Shown here in pieces: positions 1 to 8,173 of a DNA stretch of 64,000 bases. A model generated the notes under the pieces. It was not told the DNA's origin and ran no database searches. It saw nothing but the letters and a program-made list of their open reading frames with translations. The stretch comes from Nocardia brasiliensis IFM 10847 (GTDB taxonomy: Bacteria > Actinomycetota > Actinomycetes > Mycobacteriales > Mycobacteriaceae), in assembly GCF_000710915.1 (NCBI RefSeq), contig NZ_BAUA01000192.1, forward strand, positions 1 through 64,000, read 5' to 3'. The position numbers and the translations under genes are program-made. Numbering within the stretch: position 1 is the stretch's first letter; each line of letters starts with the position of its first letter.

Positions 1-975
1 CAGGTGTGGACGGCATACGCGGGGCTTGGGGATGTCGAGCGCGGCACACCGATCGCGGACGACGCGCGCGTACGGATCGGCAGCAACACCAAGCCGTTCG
101 TGGCCACGGTCATGCTGCAACTGGTGGCCGAGGGCAAGGCCGAGCTGGATGCGCCGGTGCAGCGTTACCTCCCGGGGCTGGTGCACGGACCCGGGATCGA
201 CGGCAATCGGATCACGCTGCGAAATCTGTTGCAGCACACCAGCGGGCTGCCGGAGTACGCGGCGGAGTTCGGGTCGACGCCGAAACCGGGACAGGTCGAC
301 ACGCACGCCGAACACGTGCGGTGGGGGATCGCCGACATCCACGAGGTGGTGCGCAATGTCTTGACCGTGCCCGCGGATTTCGAGCCGGGTGCGCGATGGG
401 CCTACTCCAACACCAACTACGCCATCGTGGGCATGGTGATCGAGAAATTGACCGGCGGCTCGCTGGGCGAGGAGATCGCGCGCCGCGTCATCGAACCGCT
501 CGGGTTGCGCGACACCTACTATCCGGACGCCGCGGAGACCGATATCCGCGGTCCGCATCCGGTGGGCTATGCCGTGTTCGGTGGGGACCGGGTCGACTAC
601 ACGCGACAGAACGTGTCGGTGGCGGGCGCGGCAGGCGCGATGGTGTCGACCGGTGCGGACCTCAACCGGTTCTTCACCGCGCTGCTGAACGGTGAGCTGG
701 TGCCGCCCGCTCAGCTGGCTGAAATGAAACGAACTGTGCCACTGGAGGTCTCGGGGCCGCCCGCCGGTTACGGACTCGGCCTCATGCAACGCCGGTTGCC
801 TTGCGGCCAGGACAGCTGGGGACACGGCGGCGACATCGACGGGTTCGAAACCCGCGGCGGTGTCACCGAGGACGGGCGGGCGGTGACCGTGAGCATCAAC
901 CAGGTGCCCGAAACCGCGCAGCCGACAGCCGATGTCATGAAGGTCGTCGACACGGCACTCTGCGCCACGAGCTGA
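1..975 (+). CDS. Serine hydrolase, beta-lactamase / D-Ala-D-Ala carboxypeptidase family (5' partial)
   Basis: Class C beta-lactamase-fold serine hydrolase of the kind that includes DD-carboxypeptidases and esterases. Visible motifs are the nucleophile SxxK (SNTK, about residue 28 of the visible part), YSN (in YSNTNY) and a C-terminal HGGDIDGF in the place of the KTG/HxG box. The reading frame is open to base 1 and the visible part lacks the signal peptide and first strand usual for the family, so the true start is probably outside the window; the GTG at base 4 is the first possible start inside it. The substrate cannot be read from the sequence. It ends 36 bp before the GNAT gene on the same strand. 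Confidence 0.85.
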   Translation, partial: QVWTAYAGLGDVERGTPIADDARVRIGSNTKPFVATVMLQLVAEGKAELDAPVQRYLPGLVHGPGIDGNRITLRNLLQHTSGLPEYAAEFGSTPKPGQVDTHAEHVRWGIADIHEVVRNVLTVPADFEPGARWAYSNTNYAIVGMVIEKLTGGSLGEEIARRVIEPLGLRDTYYPDAAETDIRGPHPVGYAVFGGDRVDYTRQNVSVAGAAGAMVSTGADLNRFFTALLNGELVPPAQLAEMKRTVPLEVSGPPAGYGLGLMQRRLPCGQDSWGHGGDIDGFETRGGVTEDGRAVTVSINQVPETAQPTADVMKVVDTALCATS

Positions 976-1011
976 ACCGGCTACGGTTGTCGGCAGAACC
1001 GGCGTGCGAAG

Positions 1012-1596
1012 GTGAGGTCGATCGTGCTCTCTCTGCCGTTGACGGAGTCCGCCCGGCTCGGCCCGTTGGAGCCGTGGCAGGCCGAGGAGTTCGCCGCGCA
1101 TCTGGATCGGGCGCGCGAGCACATCCGGCCGTGGGTGAGCGCCGCGTTCGTCACCGACGATGTGGATGGTGCCCGGCGCACGCTGCGCCGGTACGCCGAC
1201 GGGCAAGCCGCGGACGGCCGACGCCTGTACGGGATTCGGCTGCACGACGTGCTGGTGGGCGGGGTGATGTTCGTCGATTTCGACGCTACTGCGGGTTCCT
1301 GCGAGATCGGTTGCTGGCTCGAGCCGGCCGGCGAGGGGCACGGTCTGGTCACCGCGGCCTGTCGCGCACTGCTGGACTGGGCCTTCGGCGTGCGCGGTCT
1401 GCATCGCGCCGAATGGCATTGCCGCGCGGACAATAAGCGCAGTTCCGCCGTCGCCGCGCGGCTCGGCATGACGCTCGAAGGTGTGCCGCGCGCGGCCTGG
1501 CGCTACGGCGGCACCTGGCACGACGAACAGATCTGGGCGATTCTCGCCACTGAATGGACTGCGCTGTCGGCGACTACCCGGGACTGCGGGCGGTAG
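1012..1596 (+). CDS. GNAT family N-acetyltransferase (RimJ/RimL type)
   Basis: About 194 residues, the normal size for a RimJ/RimL-type acetyltransferase that moves acetyl from acetyl-CoA to an N-terminal or small-molecule amine. The C-terminal half carries the usual pattern: the EIGCWLEPAGEGHGLVTAACRALLDW segment (strand, acetyl-CoA pyrophosphate loop, helix) and then RAEWHCRADNKRSSAVAARLGM, the asparagine/serine helix that follows beta 5. The start is GTG. It lies 36 bp after the serine hydrolase on the same strand. The acceptor substrate is unknown. Confidence 0.85.
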   Translation: MRSIVLSLPLTESARLGPLEPWQAEEFAAHLDRAREHIRPWVSAAFVTDDVDGARRTLRRYADGQAADGRRLYGIRLHDVLVGGVMFVDFDATAGSCEIGCWLEPAGEGHGLVTAACRALLDWAFGVRGLHRAEWHCRADNKRSSAVAARLGMTLEGVPRAAWRYGGTWHDEQIWAILATEWTALSATTRDCGR

Positions 1597-1705
1597 CGCG
1601 GACGGGTTCCACCTCGACGGCCACGACTTCGCCCGCTCCGGCGGTGCCGACGAGCCCGGCGGCGCAGTAGCCGAGGCGGTGGAATCAACACGGAATCCAC
1701 ACAGG

Positions 1706-2668
1706 ATGGACACAACTGCGCAGGTGCGCGCGTCTACTGTGTGGGCGGTGCGATGGAAAGCGATTGCGGCCTGGGGCGCGGTTCTGCCAGGTGCGATCTG
1801 GGTGGTCGTGCGGATCGGCGGGTTCGACGCCTGGTATCCGATGGTGCAGCTGATCGCCTTCACACCCTATGTGGCGGCGTTGTCGATGGTGCCGCTGATG
1901 TGGACGGTGCTGTTGCGGCAACGGTATCCGGCGTTGATCGCCGCGGTGACGGCGATCGCGCTGGCCGCGTGTGTGGTTCCGCGTTGGCTGGAGGACGGCG
2001 ATGCGCTGCGCGGCGCGCGTGGCCCGGAACTGCGCGTCATGTCGGTGAACCTGCTGATGGGGCGAGTTGACCCGGCCAGGCTGGCCGACCTGGCCAGGGA
2101 CGCCGATGTCATTGCGGTGCAGGAGTTGACGCCGGAGTTCGCCACCGCCTTCGCGAAATACTTCCCGCACCGCGTGAGCTATCCCGCTGCGGGCGTCGGC
2201 GGTTCGGGCGTCTTCGCTCGAATCCCGTTGCGGGACGCGGGCGTACGGCACAACCCTTGGGGATTCACCCAGGCCATCGCCGAACTCACCGACTACGGCG
2301 TGTTCATCGAGTCCGCGCATCCGGCGGCGCCGTCGAGCCGGGCGGCGATCGAACCGTGGCGGGAGAGCTTCCGCCGCCAGCAGCGTGCCACCCCCGACGG
2401 TCCGCTGCGCATCCTGGCCGGTGACTTCAACGCCACCCTCGACCATTCGGTGATGCGCGACCTGTTGCATTCCGGCTACCGGGACGCGGCCCTGGTGCGT
2501 GGCAAGGGATTGTCGGGCACCTGGGGACCTTACGACGGCGACCGGATTCCCCCGGTGACCTTGGACCGAGTCCTCGCCGACCGCCGAATCGGCGTCCGCG
2601 ATCTTCGCATCCTGGACCTCCCCGGCTCAGACCACCGCCCGGTCCTCGCTGTCTTGGTGCTGCCTTGA
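1706..2668 (+). CDS. Endonuclease/exonuclease/phosphatase (EEP) family protein with N-terminal membrane segments
   Basis: The N-terminal region of about 90 residues is hydrophobic with about three membrane segments (AIAAWGAVLPGAIWVVV, MVQLIAFTPYVAALSMVPLM, YPALIAAVTAIALAACV). An EEP/DNase I-like metal hydrolase domain follows. Catalytic landmarks are SVNLLMG, the metal-binding glutamate in VIAVQELTPEF, the asparagine of LAGDFNATLDHS and the terminal histidine of GSDHRP. The domain presumably faces outward as a phosphodiesterase or phosphatase. I chose ATG 1706 over longer in-frame starts, which would overlap the acetyltransferase; GTG 1739 is an alternative. Family members of this layout are common in actinomycetes and their substrates are unknown. 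Confidence 0.82.
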   Translation: MDTTAQVRASTVWAVRWKAIAAWGAVLPGAIWVVVRIGGFDAWYPMVQLIAFTPYVAALSMVPLMWTVLLRQRYPALIAAVTAIALAACVVPRWLEDGDALRGARGPELRVMSVNLLMGRVDPARLADLARDADVIAVQELTPEFATAFAKYFPHRVSYPAAGVGGSGVFARIPLRDAGVRHNPWGFTQAIAELTDYGVFIESAHPAAPSSRAAIEPWRESFRRQQRATPDGPLRILAGDFNATLDHSVMRDLLHSGYRDAALVRGKGLSGTWGPYDGDRIPPVTLDRVLADRRIGVRDLRILDLPGSDHRPVLAVLVLP

Positions 2669-2750
2669 CTCCTGTCACTCGACTTGACTTCAACCTTTGT
2701 TGATGTTCGAAGCTTGCCGTCATCACCCGAATATCTCGAAAGGAATTGTG

Positions 2751-3335
2751 ATGACGGAGAATCCGCTTCGACTGGCAGTGATCGTGGGTAGTACCCGGGC
2801 GGGCCGTTTCGGGCCGACGGTGGCCAACTGGTTCGTCCGGCGCGCCGAAAAGCGGGCCGACGTCGCGGTCGAGTTCATCGATCTGGCGCAGGATCGCCTG
2901 CCCGCGCACATGTCGCACGAGCCCGAACCGGAAGGGGTACAGGCACTGCACTCGGTCGGGTCGCGGCTGACCGCGGCGGACGCGTTCGTCATCGTCACGC
3001 CGGAGTACAACCACAGTTACCCGGCGGCACTGAAGAACGCGATCGACTGGCACTTCACCCAGTGGCAGGCCAAGCCGGTCGGATTCGTTTCCTACGGTGG
3101 CGTTTCCGGCGGCCTGCGCGCCGTGGAACACCTGCGGCACGTTTTCGCCGAACTGCACGCGGTCACGGTGCGGGACACGGTGAGCTTCCACGGTGCGGCC
3201 CAACTCTTCGACGAGACAGGCGAACTCACCGAACCCGCGGCGGCCCAACTGGCCGCCGACCAGCTGCTCGACCAGATCGCCTGGTGGGGAACGGCTTTGC
3301 GCTCGGCCCGCGCCGAGCGTCCGTACGTCGCCTGA
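2751..3335 (+). CDS. NADPH-dependent FMN reductase
   Basis: Flavodoxin-fold protein of 194 residues in the NAD(P)H-dependent FMN reductase / azoreductase family (PF03358). The FMN-phosphate loop is near the N-terminus (VIVGSTRAGRFGPTV). The family signature TPEYNHSYPAALKNAIDW around residue 80 and SYGGVSGGLRAVEHLR around residue 110 are clear. It probably reduces FMN or quinone-like substrates in the cytoplasm. ATG 2751 is chosen because AAAGGA lies 7 bp upstream; an in-frame ATG at 2703 and a TTG at 2697 lack such a site. Confidence 0.9.
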   Translation: MTENPLRLAVIVGSTRAGRFGPTVANWFVRRAEKRADVAVEFIDLAQDRLPAHMSHEPEPEGVQALHSVGSRLTAADAFVIVTPEYNHSYPAALKNAIDWHFTQWQAKPVGFVSYGGVSGGLRAVEHLRHVFAELHAVTVRDTVSFHGAAQLFDETGELTEPAAAQLAADQLLDQIAWWGTALRSARAERPYVA

Positions 3336-3352
3336 TCGTCGGCGACGTACGG
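3321..3352. terminator. Hairpin between convergent FMN reductase and lipase genes
   Basis: Perfect 12-bp inverted repeat, CCGTACGTCGCC / GGCGACGTACGG, with an 8-nt loop. It overlaps the stop codon of the FMN reductase and lies 9 bp before the end of the convergent lipase gene, so it can terminate both transcripts. Confidence 0.7.
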
Positions 3353-3360
3353 CGGCAGGG

Positions 3361-5229
3361 TCAGTGTTCGGCTAGCCCGGCGGGCAGCGGCCGGCCGCAG
3401 GTGCCGGGCGGGGACTGACCCGCCAGGCGCGCGCTGAACCAGTCGAGCACCTTGGGCGCTACGGCCATTTCGTTGTCGTTGTCGTGGCCGACGCCGGGAT
3501 TCCACTGCGTGGTGACGTCGATGCCCGCCGCGCAGTAGCGCTGCGCGAGCGCGGCGGTGAATTTCGCCGGGACCAGCTCGTCGTCGAGACCGTGCGCCAG
3601 ATACACCGGAATCCCCGGTGGCATGTCCGGTGCGCGGTTCTCCTCGAAGGCTTTGCGCCAGGCGGGGTCGGCGAGCGGATCGCCCTTGAAGTAGTCACCC
3701 ATGCCCGGCAGCGCGGTGAGCCGGGGCAGCAGTGCGCTGAAAGGTGTTGCGGCACAACCTGCCGCGGCGATCTCGCGATTGCGCAGCGCGGCTTGCGGCG
3801 TCAACAGCGCGTTGGGGTCGAGGTTCGGGTACACCTTCGGGAACTGGGTGGTGAGGAACGGGACGACGGCCCAGCCGTCGACGAGTTGCGGCGGCCGGGC
3901 TCGCAGAATGCCCGCGATATCCGAGGCGGCGGCGTTCGCGGCGTCGGCGACCAGGTGCAGTTCGGGCGCATAGCCGGGCGTCAGCGCGGCCGCGGCCAAC
4001 GAGATGAGACCGCCCTGCGAGACCCCGTAGATGACCATGTCGGTGCCCGCGCCCGTGCCCGGCAGGTTGCGGGCGGCGCGGGCGGCGTTCACGGCGTCGC
4101 GTCCCTGGTCGGCGGTGACCAGGTAGTGCTCGCCGTCGCCGGTGCCCGCCGCACCCGCGTAATCGCTGGCGGCGACCACCCAGCCGCGGTCGAGTGCGCC
4201 GTCCAGCCACGGCCGCATGGTCGAGGCGAAATCGGCTTGCCTGCTCGGCGCGCAGTCGGCGCCGAGACTGACGGTGCCGTGCGTGTAGTTGAGGATGGGC
4301 CGGTTCGCGGCCGGTCCGAGCGGCGCGATGACCACGCCGGAGGAGACCGTCGGCCGTCCCTGACCGTCTTGAGACCAGTACAAAATGCGCCAGCCTTGGC
4401 CACGCACACCGGGCAGCGGCAGCGGCGAAGAACGGATCACCGTGCCGGGGGCGGCGGGGGAAAGTCCTTGCGGCACTGCGTAGAACGCGGCCAGCCGGGC
4501 CTGCTCGTCCTGGTGCCGCGCGGCCTGGGTGACGATCGTGCCGTACCAGCCGAGCGCGCCCGCGAGCACGATCAACTGCACGCCCACCGACACCGGACGC
4601 CACCAGCGCAGCGTGCTCGCCCGCGGTAGGGGAGCGGTCAGGCGCACGCCGCGCACCACCATCGCCGCGCCGGTGACCAGCAGCGCGAGAATCGTCCACG
4701 CGGTGAAGTCGAGCCCCGTCCGATAGGGCAGCGTCGCGAGGACCACCCCCGCGAACACCTGCCACCCGGCCAGAGCGGTGGACGAGACGAGCACATCGTC
4801 ACGCTGTGTGCCGGCGACCAACGCGCAGATCCCGAGCGCGACGAAGAAGGCGCCCGCCCATACGAAAGCCAGTGATACCGGCATCGATAGCGCGGCGGCA
4901 CCGACGGCGGCGAAACCTGCGGCCACCAGTGCTTCGGCCGCCAGTGCACGGCCGAGGCGGGCGCTGCGGCGGGTCTGCGCGTCGGCCTGCGGATCGGGCT
5001 TGCGCACCGGTGTCAGCGTGCCGGTCTCCGGTTCCGCCGGTGCCCGCCGCGCCCACCACCGACGCCACGCCGCGGACCCGCCCAACGCCACGATGGCGGC
5101 GGCGACGACCACCCGCCCCGCGGTCAGCGAGACTCCGAAGGGCGAGTACAGCAACGCACCGGCCAGCAGCACGGCCAGCCCGGGCAGCCACCAGGCGATG
5201 CCGCGCAGGTCCCATTTGCCACCGCTCAC
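3361..5229 (-). CDS. Membrane-anchored secretory-lipase family protein (LIP, PF03583 type)
   Basis: 622 residues in two parts. The first 235 or so hold about six hydrophobic segments, for example LPGLAVLLAGALLYSPF, VVVAAAIVALGGSAAW and AWTILALLVTGAAMVV. The rest is an alpha/beta hydrolase of the secretory-lipase type. The nucleophile elbow is GVSQG (in MVIYGVSQGGLISLAAAAL), the acid residue is in HGLDDELVPAKF and the histidine in GVGHDNDNEMAV. Conserved cysteines (GADCAPS, AAGCAATP, QRYCAAG, GTCGRP) fit an extracytoplasmic hydrolase. Most LIP lipases have only a signal peptide, so the polytopic N-terminal half is unusual. The substrate is probably an acyl ester or lipid (inference). Confidence 0.85.
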   Translation of the reverse strand: MSGGKWDLRGIAWWLPGLAVLLAGALLYSPFGVSLTAGRVVVAAAIVALGGSAAWRRWWARRAPAEPETGTLTPVRKPDPQADAQTRRSARLGRALAAEALVAAGFAAVGAAALSMPVSLAFVWAGAFFVALGICALVAGTQRDDVLVSSTALAGWQVFAGVVLATLPYRTGLDFTAWTILALLVTGAAMVVRGVRLTAPLPRASTLRWWRPVSVGVQLIVLAGALGWYGTIVTQAARHQDEQARLAAFYAVPQGLSPAAPGTVIRSSPLPLPGVRGQGWRILYWSQDGQGRPTVSSGVVIAPLGPAANRPILNYTHGTVSLGADCAPSRQADFASTMRPWLDGALDRGWVVAASDYAGAAGTGDGEHYLVTADQGRDAVNAARAARNLPGTGAGTDMVIYGVSQGGLISLAAAALTPGYAPELHLVADAANAAASDIAGILRARPPQLVDGWAVVPFLTTQFPKVYPNLDPNALLTPQAALRNREIAAAGCAATPFSALLPRLTALPGMGDYFKGDPLADPAWRKAFEENRAPDMPPGIPVYLAHGLDDELVPAKFTAALAQRYCAAGIDVTTQWNPGVGHDNDNEMAVAPKVLDWFSARLAGQSPPGTCGRPLPAGLAEH

Positions 5230-5336
5230 CTGTGGCCTCCGTCCCTCGGTTACGTGGCAAAAAGCTCGTATCCGACAACTCTACGGACGGGGCGGAACCG
5301 GTCCATGTGATCTTCGCCGGGTGCCTGCCGTGCAGC

Positions 5337-5609
5337 TCACGGCTGGTGTGCTCGGTACCGGTGCCACCGCCGCCGGGCCCAGGTCCGGGCGGCGGGGCTG
5401 AACGCGAGGACCGGGAGCAGCAGCACGAACCCGACCACTGCCGCCGGAATCATCAGGTAGATCAGCAACTCGCCGAGCACCTGCAGCACGGTGGGAATCG
5501 CGAAGGGAACGGCCAGCACCGCCAGGGCGATCGCGAGCGGGTAGGTGCCGCCGGCGGCCGCGGCGATCGCGGCGAACGCGAATCCGGCCGCGAGCACGAG
5601 CCCCAGCAA
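5337..5609 (-). CDS. Small hydrophobic membrane protein
   Basis: 90 residues from TTG 5609, almost entirely hydrophobic, with about three membrane segments (LGLVLAAGFAFAAIAAAAGG, YPLAIALAVLAVPFAIP, LIYLMIPAAVVGFVLLLPVLAF) and a basic tail RTWARRRWHRYRAH that should lie in the cytoplasm. It may really start further upstream: a GGAGG lies 7 nt before an in-frame ATT at 5654, which would add the residues IPTKQHAWWDNYLVA. It follows the EamA transporter gene on the same strand and may be cotranscribed. I do not recognise the family. Confidence 0.6.
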   Translation of the reverse strand: MLGLVLAAGFAFAAIAAAAGGTYPLAIALAVLAVPFAIPTVLQVLGELLIYLMIPAAVVGFVLLLPVLAFSPAARTWARRRWHRYRAHQP

Positions 5610-5694
5610 GGCGACGAGATAGTTGTCCCACCACGCGTGTTGTTTCGTAGGAATCGAAGCGCCTCCGTTGTCGTGCCCGACCCAGCCGCAGAGC

Positions 5695-6642
5695 CTAGCG
5701 GCGCACGGTCTCGTCGACGTCTGGTTCCACGGATGACGTTGCAGGGGAGAGGTTCTCGTCCTGGTTCAGCATCGGCGTCGCGGCCGGGGGCGTGGCTTTG
5801 CGGGTGCTCAGCCATGCGCCGACGAGCATCGCCGCCGCGCCCACCGCCTGCACCGGTGCGATCGTCTCGCCGAGCAGGACCCACGCGCACGCCAAGCCGA
5901 AGGCCGGCACCAGGAACATCGCCGTGGACGCGGTGGCTGGCCCGACCTGACCGACCGCACGGTAGTAGAGCACGTAGGCGAGGGCGGTCGGCAGAATACC
6001 GAGATAGGCCTGGTTGAGCCAGAATCCGAGGCTCAGCTCCGACCACGCGACGGCGGGCAGGACGGGCGCGGCCAGCAGGCCGAGCACCGCGGTGCCCGCG
6101 GCGGTGGCGTACACGGTGACGGTCGGCGCGGCGTGCCTGGCCAGGATCGGCGCGCCGAGCATGGTGTAGCCGGCCCAGCAGGCGGCCGCCGCGATGAAGG
6201 CCAGATCGCCGAGCAGGCGGTGTCCCCCGGTGGACGGAATGCCCACGAAGAACACGATGCCTCCGAGTACCGCGATGGTCAGGCCCAGTGCGCCGGACCG
6301 GGACAACCGCGTGCGGCCGAGCGCGCTCAGCACCGCGAAGGTGAGCACCGGGGCCGTCATCGGCACGATCACGCTGCCGTCCGCCGCGGGCGCCAGCGAC
6401 AAGCCCAGAAAGAAGAAGAGGTTGTAGCCGAAGACACCGATCAGCCCGAGCCCCGCGATGCGGGTGAACTCCGCCGCGGGCAATCGCACCGGACGTAACA
6501 CGACGATCAGCACCAGGCTGCCGATCAGGAACCGCAAGAACCCGGCCACCTCGTGCGGCACGTCGTGCACCGCCAGTTTCGAAGAAGCGAACGCGCTGCC
6601 CCACAGCGCCATGACCAGCACGAGCATCAATCGAATACGCAC
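5695..6642 (-). CDS. EamA/DMT family transporter
   Basis: About 315 residues with ten hydrophobic segments in two EamA repeats, starting LMLVLVMALWGSAFASSKLA, typical of drug/metabolite exporters of the inner membrane. The GTG at 6642 is preferred because GAGGA lies upstream at a normal distance and the family start (RIRLMLVLVMALWGS) follows at once; a longer frame to 6699 adds a polar, arginine-rich stretch and runs toward the divergent regulator. The AraC-type gene starts 65 bp away on the other strand, so the regulator probably controls this exporter. The exported compound is unknown. Confidence 0.9.
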   Translation of the reverse strand: MRIRLMLVLVMALWGSAFASSKLAVHDVPHEVAGFLRFLIGSLVLIVVLRPVRLPAAEFTRIAGLGLIGVFGYNLFFFLGLSLAPAADGSVIVPMTAPVLTFAVLSALGRTRLSRSGALGLTIAVLGGIVFFVGIPSTGGHRLLGDLAFIAAAACWAGYTMLGAPILARHAAPTVTVYATAAGTAVLGLLAAPVLPAVAWSELSLGFWLNQAYLGILPTALAYVLYYRAVGQVGPATASTAMFLVPAFGLACAWVLLGETIAPVQAVGAAAMLVGAWLSTRKATPPAATPMLNQDENLSPATSSVEPDVDETVRR

Positions 6643-6706
6643 GGTGCCGATCCTCGTGCGCCGACCGGGTCGCGGTATTGAACGCTGGTGCGGCGACAAT
6701 GGTGCG
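6643..6706. promoter_or_regulatory. Divergent promoter region between EamA transporter and AraC regulator
   Basis: 64 bp between the two start codons must hold both promoters or their overlap. I see no strong inverted repeat; AraC proteins often bind direct repeats, which I could not identify with confidence. Confidence 0.4.
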
Positions 6707-7537
6707 GTGGCGGCGGGTGAATGGGTGACGTACCGGCGGATGCCGGATCGTCCGGTCGAGGTGATGCAGGCGCATTTCGAGCGACACGTCTATCACCTGC
6801 ACAGCCACGAGACGTACTCGTTCGGGCTCACCAGGTTCGGTGCGCAGAGCTTCGATTGCCGGGGCGCGTCCCGGGTCAGCGCGGCGGGCATGGTGATGGC
6901 GTTCAACCCCGACGAGCCGCACGACGGGCACAGCACCACCGAGCTGGGTTTCACCTATTCGATCGTGCACATCGGCACCGAGTTGATCACCGATCTGCTG
7001 ACCGAACAGACCGCGCGGCCGACCGGTCTGCCGCTGTTCGCCGATCCGGTACTGGACGATCCGCTGCTGTCCCAGGCGTTGTCCAGACTGCATGCCAGCC
7101 TGTGGCAGCCCGGTAGCGAGCTGGCGGCGGACGAGGCGCTCGGTGCGACGGTCGCCGCGCTGGTGCGTCGCGGCGCGCGACGTCCGCTGGTGCGGTCGGG
7201 CACCGGCGGGGGCGGGGTGGGCGTGGACGTCGCCCGCCGGGTCCGGGCCGTGCTCGACGACCGCTACCTCGAGCCGCTGTCCATGGACGATCTCGCCGAG
7301 GCGACCGAGTGCAGCCGGTTCGCTCTGTACCGGGCGTTCCGCGCCAATTACGGTCTGGCCCCGAGTGATTACCAGCGGCTGCTCCGGTTGCGTGCCGCGC
7401 GCCGGTCGATCGCGGCGGGCCGCCAGGTCGCCGAGGCGGCCGTCGCCGCGGGCTTCGCCGACCAGGCCCATCTCACCCGTTGGTTCCGGCGTTGCTACGG
7501 CATCACGCCCGGCGTCTATTCGAGCGCCGCGAGCTGA
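6707..7537 (+). CDS. AraC family transcriptional regulator
   Basis: 276 residues. The N-terminal half is an AraC-type cupin ligand domain (HFERHVYHLHSHETYSFGLTRFG, then GMVMAFNPDEPHDGH). The C-terminal half, from about residue 175, is the double helix-turn-helix: LSMDDLAEATECSRFALYRAFRANYGLAPSDYQRLLRLRAARR, then VAEAAVAAGFADQAHLTRWFRRCYGITPGVY. GTG 6707 is chosen because it immediately precedes the cupin sequence; longer starts would overlap the divergent EamA gene. Likely regulator of that exporter (inference from divergent layout). Confidence 0.9.
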   Translation: MAAGEWVTYRRMPDRPVEVMQAHFERHVYHLHSHETYSFGLTRFGAQSFDCRGASRVSAAGMVMAFNPDEPHDGHSTTELGFTYSIVHIGTELITDLLTEQTARPTGLPLFADPVLDDPLLSQALSRLHASLWQPGSELAADEALGATVAALVRRGARRPLVRSGTGGGGVGVDVARRVRAVLDDRYLEPLSMDDLAEATECSRFALYRAFRANYGLAPSDYQRLLRLRAARRSIAAGRQVAEAAVAAGFADQAHLTRWFRRCYGITPGVYSSAAS

Positions 7538-7538
7538 A

Positions 7539-8147
7539 TCAGACGACGGGTTCGACGGTCGCGCCGGCGAACAGGACGAAATCGGGGGTGTCGGTGAAGT
7601 CCGGGGCGGTCTCCTCGCCGACGTAGAGGTCGAGGTGGTGTGGGCCGCCGAAGCCCGGGATGAACTCGTCGCCGACGAACCATTCGGCGGACTGGAATCT
7701 GGTGCACGCGTCGGCGGCTTCGGGATCGATGATGCCGCAGTCGGTCAGGCGCAGCCGGGTGCCCGGGTCGAGCCCGTCGGCGGCGGCGCTCTGAAACGGC
7801 CGCAGGATCTCGCCCGCGGCGTCGCGCGGCGCGGAGTCGAGCCAGAAACCGGTGTCGTAGGACCAGTTCAGGTACGTGCCCGCGTGCGCGCCGCTGGTGA
7901 TCCGGCCGGTGCCCTCTTCCCGTACCGCGGCGATGAAATCCGATGGCAGCAGGCCTATTTCGGCATCCGAATCGGTGCAGTCGGCATCCGCGCATCCGCG
8001 CACCGGCTCGCGCGGGCCGTCGTGGAAGGACTCGACCGCGGTGTAGTTCACCGTGACCGTCCAATCGGACCACTCGCCCGCGCCGAAGTCGGCCTCGCAG
8101 CCCGCCGCGAGCACCGACACGGCGAGCAACCCCACACCCAGCCTCAC
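7539..8147 (-). CDS. Secreted lipoprotein of unknown function
   Basis: 202 residues with a lipoprotein signal: MRLGVGLLAVSVLAAGC, lipobox LAAGC with the acylated cysteine at 17. The mature part is acidic, with cysteine pairs (RGCADADC and LTDCGIIDPEAADACTRF) that suggest disulfides. I do not recognise the domain. It converges with the AraC gene, one base between the stop codons, and is preceded on its own strand by the NmrA-like gene. Confidence 0.75.
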   Translation of the reverse strand: MRLGVGLLAVSVLAAGCEADFGAGEWSDWTVTVNYTAVESFHDGPREPVRGCADADCTDSDAEIGLLPSDFIAAVREEGTGRITSGAHAGTYLNWSYDTGFWLDSAPRDAAGEILRPFQSAAADGLDPGTRLRLTDCGIIDPEAADACTRFQSAEWFVGDEFIPGFGGPHHLDLYVGEETAPDFTDTPDFVLFAGATVEPVV

Positions 8148-8173
8148 GCTCCGATCCTACGGCGACCCCGCGG

